A stretch of 11,820 nucleotides of DNA from Ga0077554 sp046590885 (GTDB lineage Bacteria; Pseudomonadota; Gammaproteobacteria; Ga0077554; Ga007554): assembly GCA_046590885.1 (NCBI GenBank), contig JBKJTS010000288.1:1-11820 (forward strand), in the 5' to 3' direction. The notes beneath the pieces are model-generated. The model was given only the letters and a program-made list of their open reading frames with translations, was not told the DNA's origin and did not search any database. A program made the position numbers and the translations under genes. Of this stretch, positions 1 through 7,267 are shown piece after piece (within the stretch, counting starts at the first letter, position 1; each line of letters opens with the position of its first letter).

Positions 1-166
1 AAGGCAAGGTGTAATCGTGCATTTTGAAGGAGCGCAGCAAAATGGCGTCGGGGTTGTGCATCTCACCCGGTGCTCCCTCCGCTATATCAGCCACTGCATA
101 ACGATCACCCGGCAAACGCTCCAGACCCTTCGGTGATATATTATTTAAAGTCAGTATCTTGAACAC
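1..166 (-). CDS. serA: D-3-phosphoglycerate dehydrogenase, N-terminal fragment (cut by window edge)
   Basis: SerA oxidises 3-phosphoglycerate to 3-phosphohydroxypyruvate, the first step of serine synthesis in the cytoplasm. Only the first 55 codons are inside the window. Translation from a GTG at 166-164 begins VFKILTLNNISPKGLERLPG and continues to a PDAILLRSFKMHDYTLP stretch; this LTLNNIS...GLERLP...DAILLRS pattern is the typical start of proteobacterial SerA. The GTG start is supported by an AGGA (175-178 on the plus strand) 8 nt upstream. Relative to short SerA N-termini there seem to be a few extra residues (around AEGAPGEMHN) between the first strand and PDAILLRS; I judge this natural variation. 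It lies 53 bp after serC on the same strand, so the two serine-pathway genes are probably co-transcribed. NAD-binding and catalytic residues are outside the window. Confidence 0.85.
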   Translation of the reverse strand, partial: MFKILTLNNISPKGLERLPGDRYAVADIAEGAPGEMHNPDAILLRSFKMHDYTLP

Positions 167-219
167 GGGTGTAATCCTGATTATAGAGTTATTTTCACAC
201 GTTACGGATAGAGCACTAA

Positions 220-1302
220 TTATCCATGACGTTTTTCAAAGTCTGCCATGAAGGCAACCAATGCATCCACACCTTCTTCCGGCATGGCGTTGTAGATGCT
301 GGCGCGCATGCCACCGACTGAGCGGTGCCCCGCCAGTGCCACTAAATCTGCCGCGTCAGCCTCTTGCACAAACATCTTGTCAAGGTTGGCATCAGCCAGG
401 ATAAACGGCACATTCATCCAGGAACGGCAGTCCCGGTCGATTGGATTGGAATAGAAACTGGAGTTATCAATTGCCGCATACAGCTTGTCGGCTTTACGCT
501 TGTTGGTGGCGCCCATTGCTTTCAGGCCGCCACGGCGTTTCAGCCAGTCAAACACCAGCCCGGCGCAATACCAGCCATAGGTGGGCGGGGTATTGTACAT
601 AGAGCCATTTTCAGCATGGATTTTATAGTCGAACATGCTGGGCGTGCCGGACAAGGTCTGCCCAATCAGATCGTCACGCACAATCACTACGGTGAGGCCC
701 GCAGGACCCATGTTCTTTTGTGCCCCGGCGTAGATAACACCAAACTTGCTGACATCGACAGGGCGCGACAGGAAAGTGGATGACATGTCTGCCACCAAGG
801 TCACAGGGCCAATATCTGGTATGCCATTAAACTCCACCCCGCCAATAGTTTCATTAGGGGTGTAATGCACATACGCCGCAGCAGGATCAAGACGCCATGT
901 AGCACGCGCCGGAATGGCGGTGAACTTATTGTCTTTGGCATTGGCGGCGACATTCACATCGCAATAACGCCTGGCTTCGCTGATAGCTTTTTCTGACCAG
1001 ATGCCGGTGTTGATGTAATCGGCCACAGCTTTACCGCGCAACAGGTTCATCGGCACCATGGCAAACTGACTGCTCGCGCCCCCTTGCAGGAACAGGACTT
1101 TATAATTGGCGGGCACTGCCAGCAACTCGCGCAGATCGGCCTCGGCCTGCTCGGCAATCGAGACAAATTCCTTGCCGCGATGGCTCATTTCCATCACTGA
1201 CATGCCTGAACCTTGCCAATCGAGCATTTCATCCCGGGCTTTTTCCAGAACTTCCTGCGGCATCATTGCTGGACCCGCGCTAAAATTGTAAATACGTGCC
1301 AT
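220..1302 (-). CDS. serC: Phosphoserine aminotransferase
   Basis: SerC transfers the amino group of glutamate to 3-phosphohydroxypyruvate, giving phosphoserine; it also serves pyridoxal phosphate synthesis in many proteobacteria. The protein has 360 residues, close to the 362 of E. coli SerC. It begins MARIYNFSAGPAMMP, the family signature. It carries GGASSQF near residues 74-80, which binds the PLP phosphate, and GAQKNMGPAG around residue 196, where Lys196 should form the Schiff base with PLP. The C-terminus HRSVGGMRASIYNAMP, with the conserved GG-R-S-YNA pattern, is intact. An ATG at 1377 would add 25 residues with no family similarity. I chose 1302 because AAAGGA lies about 9 nt upstream and the protein then starts exactly at the family N-terminus. 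It sits between gyrA and serA, all on the same strand. Confidence 0.97.
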   Translation of the reverse strand: MARIYNFSAGPAMMPQEVLEKARDEMLDWQGSGMSVMEMSHRGKEFVSIAEQAEADLRELLAVPANYKVLFLQGGASSQFAMVPMNLLRGKAVADYINTGIWSEKAISEARRYCDVNVAANAKDNKFTAIPARATWRLDPAAAYVHYTPNETIGGVEFNGIPDIGPVTLVADMSSTFLSRPVDVSKFGVIYAGAQKNMGPAGLTVVIVRDDLIGQTLSGTPSMFDYKIHAENGSMYNTPPTYGWYCAGLVFDWLKRRGGLKAMGATNKRKADKLYAAIDNSSFYSNPIDRDCRSWMNVPFILADANLDKMFVQEADAADLVALAGHRSVGGMRASIYNAMPEEGVDALVAFMADFEKRHG

Positions 1303-1356
1303 CGTCAGTTTTCCTTTGTGTGCGGGGGTATTGATCTCTGCCATTAAATCAATTGT

Positions 1357-1389
1357 GTTGCTACGCCAAACTTGCATGCGTTGCTACGC
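1357..1389. repeat. Two 10-bp direct repeats upstream of serC
   Basis: The sequence gttgctacgc occurs at 1357-1366 and again at 1380-1389 in the same orientation, with 23 bp between start points, about two helical turns. They lie 55-87 bp upstream of the chosen serC start. Tandem short repeats spaced by whole helical turns are typical of transcription factor sites, but no regulator is recognised and chance duplication is possible. Their presence inside the extended reading frame that begins at 1377 is another reason to regard that region as leader rather than coding. Confidence 0.35.
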
Positions 1390-1437
1390 AATGTCTGGGT
1401 TATACGTAAAACGCTAAACCATCCTACATTTAACGTG

Positions 1438-1458
1438 GGGCAGGTTACTAACCTGCCC
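1438..1458 (-). terminator. Hairpin after gyrA, possible terminator
   Basis: A perfect 9-bp stem (gggcaggtt / aacctgccc) with a 3-nt loop begins 13 nt beyond the gyrA stop codon on the minus strand. Position and GC-rich stem suit transcript termination or 3' end protection of the gyrA mRNA. The tract that follows on the minus strand (CACGTTAAATG) has few consecutive T residues, so efficient Rho-independent termination is doubtful and read-through into serC is possible. Confidence 0.5.
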
Positions 1459-1471
1459 AAGCGTTAGATTG

Positions 1472-4057
1472 TTATTCGGCACTTGGCTCCACTATCCCGG
1501 TAGCCGCGTCATCCGCAATACTCGCAACTTTTTCTACCACCACCAGCTTTTCGCTGTCATCCAGGCTAATCAGTTTCACGCCTTGAGTATTGCGACCCAG
1601 TACCGAAATCTCACTGACACGGGTGCGCACCAGCGTACCGCCATCGCTGATCAACATGATTTCATCTTCGTGATTAGCCAGCACTGCGCCAATCACATTA
1701 CCATTGCGGCTACTTGTCTGAATTGAGATCACACCCTGGCCACCACGCCCATGCACAGGATAATCACTGATCGCAGTGCGCTTGCCATAACCACGCTCGG
1801 TGGCAGTGAGCACGTCGCCCTGCGCAATGAGTGTGGCATCAGCGATAATCAAGGAAATCACCTGCTGGCCGGTGCCCAACGTGATACCGCGTACACCCCG
1901 TGCGGTACGGCCCATCGGGCGCACATCGTTTTCATTAAAGCGCACCGCTTTGCCACTGCTGGCAAACAGCATGACGTCTTTAGTGCCGTCGGTGATATCC
2001 ACACCGACCAGCCGGTCGTCACCCAATAATTCGACTGCAATAATACCGTTACTGCGCGGACGTGAAAATTCCTCCAGGGAGGTTTTTTTGACGATGCCGC
2101 TGCTGGTGGCCATGAAAATATATTTACCCGCTTCGTATTCACGCACCGGTAAAATGGCGTTAATACGTTCGCCCTCTTCCAGTGGTAATAGATTGACCAT
2201 GGGCTTACCGCGCGCAATGCGGCTGGCCTGCGGCAGATCATAGACCTTCATCCAATAGACCTGGCCGCGACTGGAGAAGCATAAAATCGTGTCATGAGTA
2301 CTTGCAACGAACAGTTTATCAATAACATCTTCTTCTTTCATGCTGGTGGCCGCCTTGCCCTTGCCACCGCGACGCTGGGCGCGGTACATGGCCAGCGGCT
2401 GTGATTTGGCATAACCTGCATGCGAGAGCGTCACCACCACGTCTTCTTCAGTGATGAGATCTGCCATGCTGAGATCCTGATGCGTGGTGACGATCTCGGT
2501 GCGGCGCTTGTCGCCGTACTGTTCACGGATCGCCAGCAGCTCATCGCGGATCACCTGCATGAGACGCTCTGGGGCATTCAAAATATCAAGTAGATCTTTA
2601 ATTTTAACGAGTATATCTTTGTACTCGCTGAGTATTTTATCCTGCTCAAGACCCGTCAAGCGATGCAGACGTAAATCCAGAATCGCCTGCGCCTGCTCTG
2701 CAGACAAGCTGTAGCCCTGCGCACTCAAACCAAATTCCGGTGCCAGTCCATCGGGACGCGATGCGGTGCTACCAGCGCGCTCCAGCATTTCAGTCACCAG
2801 ACCTGGCGCCCAGGTACGCGCCATCAAGCCGATCTTTGCCTCAGCCGGACTTGGTGCGGCCTTTATCAGCGCGATGATAGGATCAATGTTCGCCAGCGCA
2901 ATCGCCAACCCTTCCAAAATATGCGCGCGCTCACGCGCTTTGCGTAGATCAAATACGGTGCGACGCGTCACCACTTCACGGCGATGGCGGATAAAGGCTT
3001 CGAGAATCTGCTTGAGGTTCAGCAAACGCGGCTGGCCGTCTACCAGCGCCACCATGTTGATGCCGTAGACGCTTTGCATCTGTGTGTGCTGCCACAGATT
3101 GTTAATCACCACTTCAGCCATTTCGCCGCGTCGCAGCTCGATGACCATGCGCATGCCGTCTTTGTCAGACTCGTCACGCAACTCGGTGATGCCTTCAATC
3201 TTTTTCTCTTTAACCAGATCAGCAATACGCTCCAGCAACAGCGCCTTGTTCACCTGATAAGGTAACTCGGTAACCACAATGGTTTGTTTGCCGTGACGCG
3301 CCTCATCTACTTCCACGTGAGTTCGGGCACGCACATAAATGCGCCCGCGCCCGGTGTGATAGGCCTCGTGAATACCGCGTGAGCCGTTAATAATTGCCGC
3401 CGTGGGGAAGTCGGGGCCGGGCACATAGGCCATTAAAGCGGCGATATCCAGACTCGGATCATCAATCAGCGCCAGGCACGCGTTCACCACCTCAGTGAGG
3501 TTGTGCGGCGGAATATTAGTGGCCAGGCCAACAGCAATACCTGCCGAACCATTCACCAGCAAATTGGGCACGCGCGCCGGAAACACCCGTGGCTCGATTT
3601 CGGATTCGTCGTAATTAGGGGCGAAGTCGACGGTTTCCTTGTCCAGATCGGCGAGCAGCTCATGCGCAATGCGTGACATGCGCACTTCGGTGTAACGCAT
3701 CGCTGCGGGTGCGTCGCCGTCTACCGAACCAAAGTTACCCTGACCATCCACCAGCATATAACGCAGCGAAAATGGTTGAGCCATGCGCACGATAGTGTCA
3801 TACACCGCTGTGTCGCCATGGGGATGGTATTTACCAATCACATCACCGACCACACGCGCCGATTTCTTGTAAGGCTTGTTCCAGTCGTTGCCCAGCTCGC
3901 GCATGGCATAGAGCACCCGGCGGTGCACTGGCTTGAGGCCATCACGCACGTCTGGCAGGGCGCGCCCGACGATGACACTCATGGCATATTCCATGTACGA
4001 CTGCTTCATCTCCTCTTCAATATTGACAGGGAGGACTTCTTTAGCGAACGGGCTCAT
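1472..4057 (-). CDS. gyrA: DNA gyrase subunit A
   Basis: GyrA is the breakage-reunion subunit of the A2B2 gyrase, which introduces negative supercoils using ATP hydrolysed by GyrB. The 861-residue protein is close to the usual proteobacterial length (875 in E. coli). The N-terminus VNIEEEMKQSYMEYAMSVIV and the winged-helix block with GDVIGKYHPHGD are intact. The catalytic tyrosine is Tyr122 in AAMRYTEVRM. IPPHN is at 182-186. The GyrA box QRRGGKG, which wraps DNA in the C-terminal beta-pinwheel, is at 561-567. The quinolone-resistance region reads GDTAVYD, with Thr83 and Asp87 (E. coli numbering coincides). Thr at 83 is wild type in many Gram-negatives and is not by itself evidence of resistance. 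The ATG at 4057 fits the family start; an AAGGAT lies about 12 nt upstream, a little far. The acidic C-terminal tail is short. Confidence 0.99.
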   Translation of the reverse strand: MSPFAKEVLPVNIEEEMKQSYMEYAMSVIVGRALPDVRDGLKPVHRRVLYAMRELGNDWNKPYKKSARVVGDVIGKYHPHGDTAVYDTIVRMAQPFSLRYMLVDGQGNFGSVDGDAPAAMRYTEVRMSRIAHELLADLDKETVDFAPNYDESEIEPRVFPARVPNLLVNGSAGIAVGLATNIPPHNLTEVVNACLALIDDPSLDIAALMAYVPGPDFPTAAIINGSRGIHEAYHTGRGRIYVRARTHVEVDEARHGKQTIVVTELPYQVNKALLLERIADLVKEKKIEGITELRDESDKDGMRMVIELRRGEMAEVVINNLWQHTQMQSVYGINMVALVDGQPRLLNLKQILEAFIRHRREVVTRRTVFDLRKARERAHILEGLAIALANIDPIIALIKAAPSPAEAKIGLMARTWAPGLVTEMLERAGSTASRPDGLAPEFGLSAQGYSLSAEQAQAILDLRLHRLTGLEQDKILSEYKDILVKIKDLLDILNAPERLMQVIRDELLAIREQYGDKRRTEIVTTHQDLSMADLITEEDVVVTLSHAGYAKSQPLAMYRAQRRGGKGKAATSMKEEDVIDKLFVASTHDTILCFSSRGQVYWMKVYDLPQASRIARGKPMVNLLPLEEGERINAILPVREYEAGKYIFMATSSGIVKKTSLEEFSRPRSNGIIAVELLGDDRLVGVDITDGTKDVMLFASSGKAVRFNENDVRPMGRTARGVRGITLGTGQQVISLIIADATLIAQGDVLTATERGYGKRTAISDYPVHGRGGQGVISIQTSSRNGNVIGAVLANHEDEIMLISDGGTLVRTRVSEISVLGRNTQGVKLISLDDSEKLVVVEKVASIADDAATGIVEPSAE

Positions 4058-4174
4058 GCGGAGAAACTAATCCTTACAGGGGGAGCAAAAACATGTTTAC
4101 GGAACTTCTTAAAAACTTGCCGTGGCCATTTTCAGGAGCCTCTTAATATTAACAAGAAAGTTTACCATAAATAG

Positions 4175-4224
4175 TTACTTGCTGCACCGTACAGCCTTAT
4201 CCAATGGCAAGTAAGCCTGGATAA
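4175..4224. other. Interleaved inverted repeats, potential H-type pseudoknot
   Basis: Stem 1 pairs ttacttgc (4175-4182) with gcaagtaa (4207-4214), 8 bp. Stem 2 pairs ttatcca (4197-4203) with tggataa (4218-4224), 7 bp. The arms alternate (1, 2, 1', 2') with linkers of 14, 3 and 3 nt, the order expected of an H-type pseudoknot. The arrangement holds on either strand. On the minus strand it lies about 120-165 nt upstream of the gyrA start, near or above the candidate promoter, so it might be a leader structure or part of a mobile repeat. Short linkers and possible chance pairing keep confidence low. Confidence 0.3.
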
Positions 4225-4351
4225 AGGGTTGTATTTCCAGCGTGAGCAGAAAGTGGCCATGACGGGCCAATCGGCCTTAGAGTGAAGTCCACAAGAAATC
4301 TCGGGAAACCTTGTAAATACGCGGGTTTAGGCAAAAAATCCAACCATCGGA

Positions 4352-4408
4352 CTAGATAAATATCGGTGCGCCCATGAAAAAGGCGGGGGACGTGTCGTGT
4401 TGGGTCAT
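4352..4408 (-). CDS. 18-codon reading frame directly after hsdS; possible truncated gene
   Basis: Eleven nt after the hsdS stop an ATG opens MTQHDTSPAFFMGAPIFI and ends at a TAG (4352-4354). It is preceded by AAGGAGG (plus-strand 4414-4420) with 5 nt spacing, a near-perfect Shine-Dalgarno and the best in the window. So strong a site suggests a real start codon, either of a tiny protein or of a further operon gene whose body was lost. Beyond the TAG the same frame continues for 24 codons, including NPRIYKVSRDFLWTSL, to a TAA at 4277-4279. I recognise no family. Given the position between the RM operon and the core gene gyrA, a gene cut at an island edge or broken by a nonsense mutation is my preferred reading. 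Confidence 0.35.
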   Translation of the reverse strand: MTQHDTSPAFFMGAPIFI

Positions 4409-4413
4409 GGCTG

Positions 4414-4420
4414 CCTCCTT
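4414..4420 (-). promoter_or_regulatory. Strong ribosome binding site after hsdS
   Basis: AAGGAGG on the minus strand overlaps the last base of the hsdS stop codon and sits 5 nt before the ATG of the 18-codon frame. It is nearly the full anti-Shine-Dalgarno complement and has no other gene to serve. Confidence 0.5.
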
Positions 4421-5634
4421 TACGCCACCTTGACCTGGCCGTTCATCAACATGGGCAGGAGCCAATCACGGAGTTGGATGAGTTGCTGGTTTTCCTTGGT
4501 GTTGTTGGCGATTTTCTCGAATGCGGGTTCAACGACTGCGGCAAATTTGTGGATGACCTCACTTTTAGGAATAGCGAGATTAGTCAGTTCGATGTCATTC
4601 GAGACGATGGAATCGAAGACTGAGCCGGAAGACTTGACTTGCAAGTGATGGATCAATTCCTTGGTGAGAGAGAACAGAAATGTGTGACTGATGCCGGATT
4701 TGGCGCGCAGCGCGTAACAGGACTGGTTCATCGCCATATCGACACCGGCCAATACCAGCCTGCCAACGGAACCGCGTGCAGTGATGAAAACGGTGTGCTT
4801 GCTGAAGAGCTTGGTACTACTGCCTTTCAGACCTTCGTCGGTGATGTAATCTGCCGTCGAAAACTTGAAGATGGCTCCGTCAGCATCGGTAGGAGTGAAG
4901 AAGGGAATATTGCCACTCCAGTATTCTGTCTTCTTTTTCGTCGGTGTTCCACCGCCGAGCAGATCGGCAACAGCAAGAATACTTGAATCTGTCCATCCCG
5001 CCGGAATTTCCCGTTTCAATGTGGGGTTATAGACCATCTTGCCGCCAGAGGATTTGTAGGGTTTGCCGTTGGCGTCGGGGAAGTCGAACTGCACGAACCA
5101 GTAGTCATACAGCGTCTTGGCCATCACCTCCAACTCGGCGTTGATGCGGTTGTTGCAGTCGATTTTGGCGTCGAGGGCGGAGAGGACGGCGGCGATTTTT
5201 TGTTGGGCTTTCGATTCAAAATTAGGAACGCGAAATTCCATGATTTGACTCTTCTCGCCTCGCGGCATCTTGGTGCCCTTCGACCCCCTCATTACATGGC
5301 TAAAGAAGTCGTCTTGCATTAGTGTGTAATACAAGAATCCGGGAACTACCCCTTGTAGAGCCCTGAACACCAAAACATCGACTGAACAACCACCTGAACT
5401 ATCCGCTTGCCATATTTTCTTCAAATACGGGCGGATATTGCTCAGCAAAACATCTCCTTGCTTGTATCTGGTAACACTCACCGACTTTGACGGCAGGGAC
5501 CCGGATTTAGCCCTCCCCTTCTTGTTCTGTAGCAAACTATCCGTCGTAACGTATTGCTCCAAGGTTAAGTCCTTAGAGTGCATTCGTTCGGAAACAAAAG
5601 AGGCAGCAGTAGCCATAGTTTGAGTTCTACTCAT
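4420..5634 (-). CDS. hsdS: Type I restriction-modification specificity subunit HsdS
   Basis: HsdS reads the bipartite DNA target of a Type I system and forms the M2S methyltransferase with HsdM. The product is 404 residues, a normal size. Two variable target recognition domains (about residues 1-138 and 205-360) alternate with two conserved helical regions: residues about 139-183, with QQKIAAVLSALDAKI, AKTLYDYWFVQFDFP and then KREIPAGW; and residues about 361-400, ending LRDWLLPMLMNGQV. Both are classic HsdS repeats that form the spacer coiled coil and HsdM contacts. The ATG at 5634 overlaps the hsdM stop by 8 nt (ATGAGTAG). A longer frame to 5721 is in the wrong frame over hsdM and lacks similarity. 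Met7 (5616) is an alternative start. The gene looks complete, so the half-site specificities should be functional; the recognised sequence cannot be read from the protein. Confidence 0.95.
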   Translation of the reverse strand: MSRTQTMATAASFVSERMHSKDLTLEQYVTTDSLLQNKKGRAKSGSLPSKSVSVTRYKQGDVLLSNIRPYLKKIWQADSSGGCSVDVLVFRALQGVVPGFLYYTLMQDDFFSHVMRGSKGTKMPRGEKSQIMEFRVPNFESKAQQKIAAVLSALDAKIDCNNRINAELEVMAKTLYDYWFVQFDFPDANGKPYKSSGGKMVYNPTLKREIPAGWTDSSILAVADLLGGGTPTKKKTEYWSGNIPFFTPTDADGAIFKFSTADYITDEGLKGSSTKLFSKHTVFITARGSVGRLVLAGVDMAMNQSCYALRAKSGISHTFLFSLTKELIHHLQVKSSGSVFDSIVSNDIELTNLAIPKSEVIHKFAAVVEPAFEKIANNTKENQQLIQLRDWLLPMLMNGQVKVA

Positions 5635-7267
5635 ACCGCAACCCCGCCAACTGCTTCCTGATCTCCTGTTCCAGCCCCGCCGATTCCTTGAACAACTTGT
5701 CCAGGTTGTCAGTAAAGCCATGCATCATCACGTCGAACTTCTCCGACGTCAGGTCGGTGTATTCGATCTTCACCTCGAAATATTGCCCGGCACTCAGGCT
5801 GTAATTCTTGGCGGCGATGTCGTCGTAGCTGACCACCACCGAGAAATCCTCCACCGCCTCTTTACTGTTGAAGGTGGCGATGATGCGGTCTTCCTCGGCT
5901 TCAGAAAGCAGCGTTTTCTGGTTCTTGCCGTCCTTGACCTTGACCTTGGTGCCGAGGTTGGAGGCGTCGATCAGCACCACGCCTTGCTTGTTGGCGTCGT
6001 CAATGAAGACAATGGAGACGTTGGTGCCGGTGGTGGCAAAGATATTGCTAGGCATGGAGACCACACCGGACAGCATTTTTTTATCCACCAGGTGCTGGCG
6101 GATACCTTTGTCGATGCCGCTTTGTGCAGTGATGAAGCCGGTGGGCACCACCACGGCGGCCTTGCCGCCGTGTTTGAGCGAATGGATGATGTGTTGCAGG
6201 AAGAGCTGGTAAATAGCCATCTTAGCGACGGCTTGCTTGGGTATGTTTGGCACCCCGGCAAAGAATCGGTCGTGATTCTCTTTGCTATCCAGATCGTTCC
6301 TGAAATCGCTGAAATCCATCTTGAAGGGTGGATTGCTGACGATGTAGTCGAACTTCCTGAGCGCCTTGCCGTCCCGGTGGTAGGGGTGCAGCAGGGTATT
6401 ACCCTGGATGATGTTGGGGATGGAGTGAACCAGATTATTCAGGATCAGGTTCAGGCGCAACAGGCTCGATGATTTCTGCGAGATGTCCTGCGAAAAGATG
6501 GCGCAGCGTTGCTCGCCGATGGCGTGGGCGATATTCATCAACAGCGTGCCGGAGCCGGCCGAGGGGTCGTAGCAGCTCACGTTCGCCACCTTCCCGCGCA
6601 CCGCTTCCGGCACCAGGATGGCGGCCATGATCTTGGCCACGGCATGTGGGGTGTAGTACTCGGCGTATTTACCGCCGCTGTCCTTGTTGTAATCCTCGAT
6701 CAGGTACTCGAACAGAGCGGCGTAGAAGTCGTATTTCTGGGTGAAGATGCGCTCGAAGCTGAACTCCACCAGCTTGTTGATGACGGCGCGGCAGAAGGCG
6801 TCGCGCTTGGCGGGGTCAGTGACGTATTCGCTCACCCGATCAAATAAAGTGACCTTGGCACCGCCGTCGGTCTTGACCGCGAAGATGTCGTTATTGGTGA
6901 TGGCGATGTCGCGCAGGGTGTCGTCAAACAGCTTGGCGAATTCCGGCGTGTTCTGGCGACCAAACAGGTGGGCGATAAAGTGCTCGGGCTTCAGGCGGGC
7001 AGTATCCGGCCCCATTTGCAGTTGCAGCATCTCCAGCTCGTCGGCGCTCAGCTTGGCGAGTGCCTGCTCCCAGTTTTCGGCCTGAGCCAGTTCCGGCCTG
7101 ATTTTTTTGGCTTCGAAGGCAAACTTGTCGTTGAGGAATTTATAGAGAAAGACCTGGGTGATGATCTTGAACTCGTTGCCATCGTTGCCGAGACCGCAAG
7201 CGCCACAGATCGTCTTGAGGCTGTCGATCAATTGCCGGGTGCGTTTTTCGAAATTCTGCGTTACCAA
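5627..7267 (-). CDS. hsdM: Type I DNA N6-adenine methyltransferase subunit HsdM
   Basis: HsdM methylates adenine in the target chosen by HsdS, using S-adenosylmethionine. The 546-residue protein has the N-terminal helical HsdM domain (about 1-140, with LIDSLKTICGACG and QVFLYKFLNDKF). A gamma-class methyltransferase domain follows: YYTP at 204-207, the SAM-binding motif I DPSAGSGTL at 234-242, and the catalytic motif IV NPPF at 312-315. All key motifs are intact. The start is a TTG at 7267-7265; no ATG lies near the expected N-terminus. An AGGAG 7 nt upstream supports the TTG, which overlaps the hsdR stop (TTGGTAA, 7 nt). The stop overlaps the hsdS start by 8 nt. The gene appears functional, so it should protect or mark DNA even though its partner hsdR is broken. 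Confidence 0.96.
   Translation of the reverse strand: MVTQNFEKRTRQLIDSLKTICGACGLGNDGNEFKIITQVFLYKFLNDKFAFEAKKIRPELAQAENWEQALAKLSADELEMLQLQMGPDTARLKPEHFIAHLFGRQNTPEFAKLFDDTLRDIAITNNDIFAVKTDGGAKVTLFDRVSEYVTDPAKRDAFCRAVINKLVEFSFERIFTQKYDFYAALFEYLIEDYNKDSGGKYAEYYTPHAVAKIMAAILVPEAVRGKVANVSCYDPSAGSGTLLMNIAHAIGEQRCAIFSQDISQKSSSLLRLNLILNNLVHSIPNIIQGNTLLHPYHRDGKALRKFDYIVSNPPFKMDFSDFRNDLDSKENHDRFFAGVPNIPKQAVAKMAIYQLFLQHIIHSLKHGGKAAVVVPTGFITAQSGIDKGIRQHLVDKKMLSGVVSMPSNIFATTGTNVSIVFIDDANKQGVVLIDASNLGTKVKVKDGKNQKTLLSEAEEDRIIATFNSKEAVEDFSVVVSYDDIAAKNYSLSAGQYFEVKIEYTDLTSEKFDVMMHGFTDNLDKLFKESAGLEQEIRKQLAGLRYE

Larger units (their letters stand above)
4058..4419. other. Intergenic region between the RM operon and gyrA
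   Basis: These 362 bp hold no normal-sized gene. Nearest gyrA is its leader. A possible extended -10 element on the minus strand (TGGTAAACT, plus-strand 4159-4167) lies about 100 nt upstream of the gyrA ATG, but no good -35 is visible, so the promoter is only a candidate. Further away are interleaved inverted repeats (4175-4224) and an 18-codon reading frame with a strong ribosome binding site (4352-4408). A minus-strand frame running from inside hsdS to the TAA at 4197-4199 stays open for about 230 bp without an ATG; together with the mini-ORF frame this could be remnant coding DNA, but I recognise no family. No tRNA, attachment site or insertion sequence end is evident. Confidence 0.6.

Noticed and set aside
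1303..1377. Extended N-terminus of SerC from an ATG at 1377
   Set aside because: The added 25 residues do not match the family, and the ATG at 1302 has a good Shine-Dalgarno and gives the canonical N-terminus.
3800..3830. GyrA Thr83 as a quinolone resistance mutation
   Set aside because: Thr at this position is the natural residue in many Gram-negative GyrA proteins and Asp87 is unchanged.
4175..4279. A 33-codon frame bounded by TAA codons on the minus strand (contains GHFLLTLEIQPFIQAYLPL)
   Set aside because: It looks protein-like but has no ATG, no ribosome binding site and no recognised family; too short to call.
5635..5721. HsdS start at 5721
   Set aside because: The extension is translated out of frame from the end of hsdM and has low-complexity Arg/Trp/Ser content; the ATG at 5634 gives the usual overlapping hsdM-hsdS junction.
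5720..6472. Plus-strand open frame of 250 codons
   Set aside because: It is antisense to HsdM, rich in His/Val/Asp/Gly, and is the typical mirror image of a GC-biased gene.
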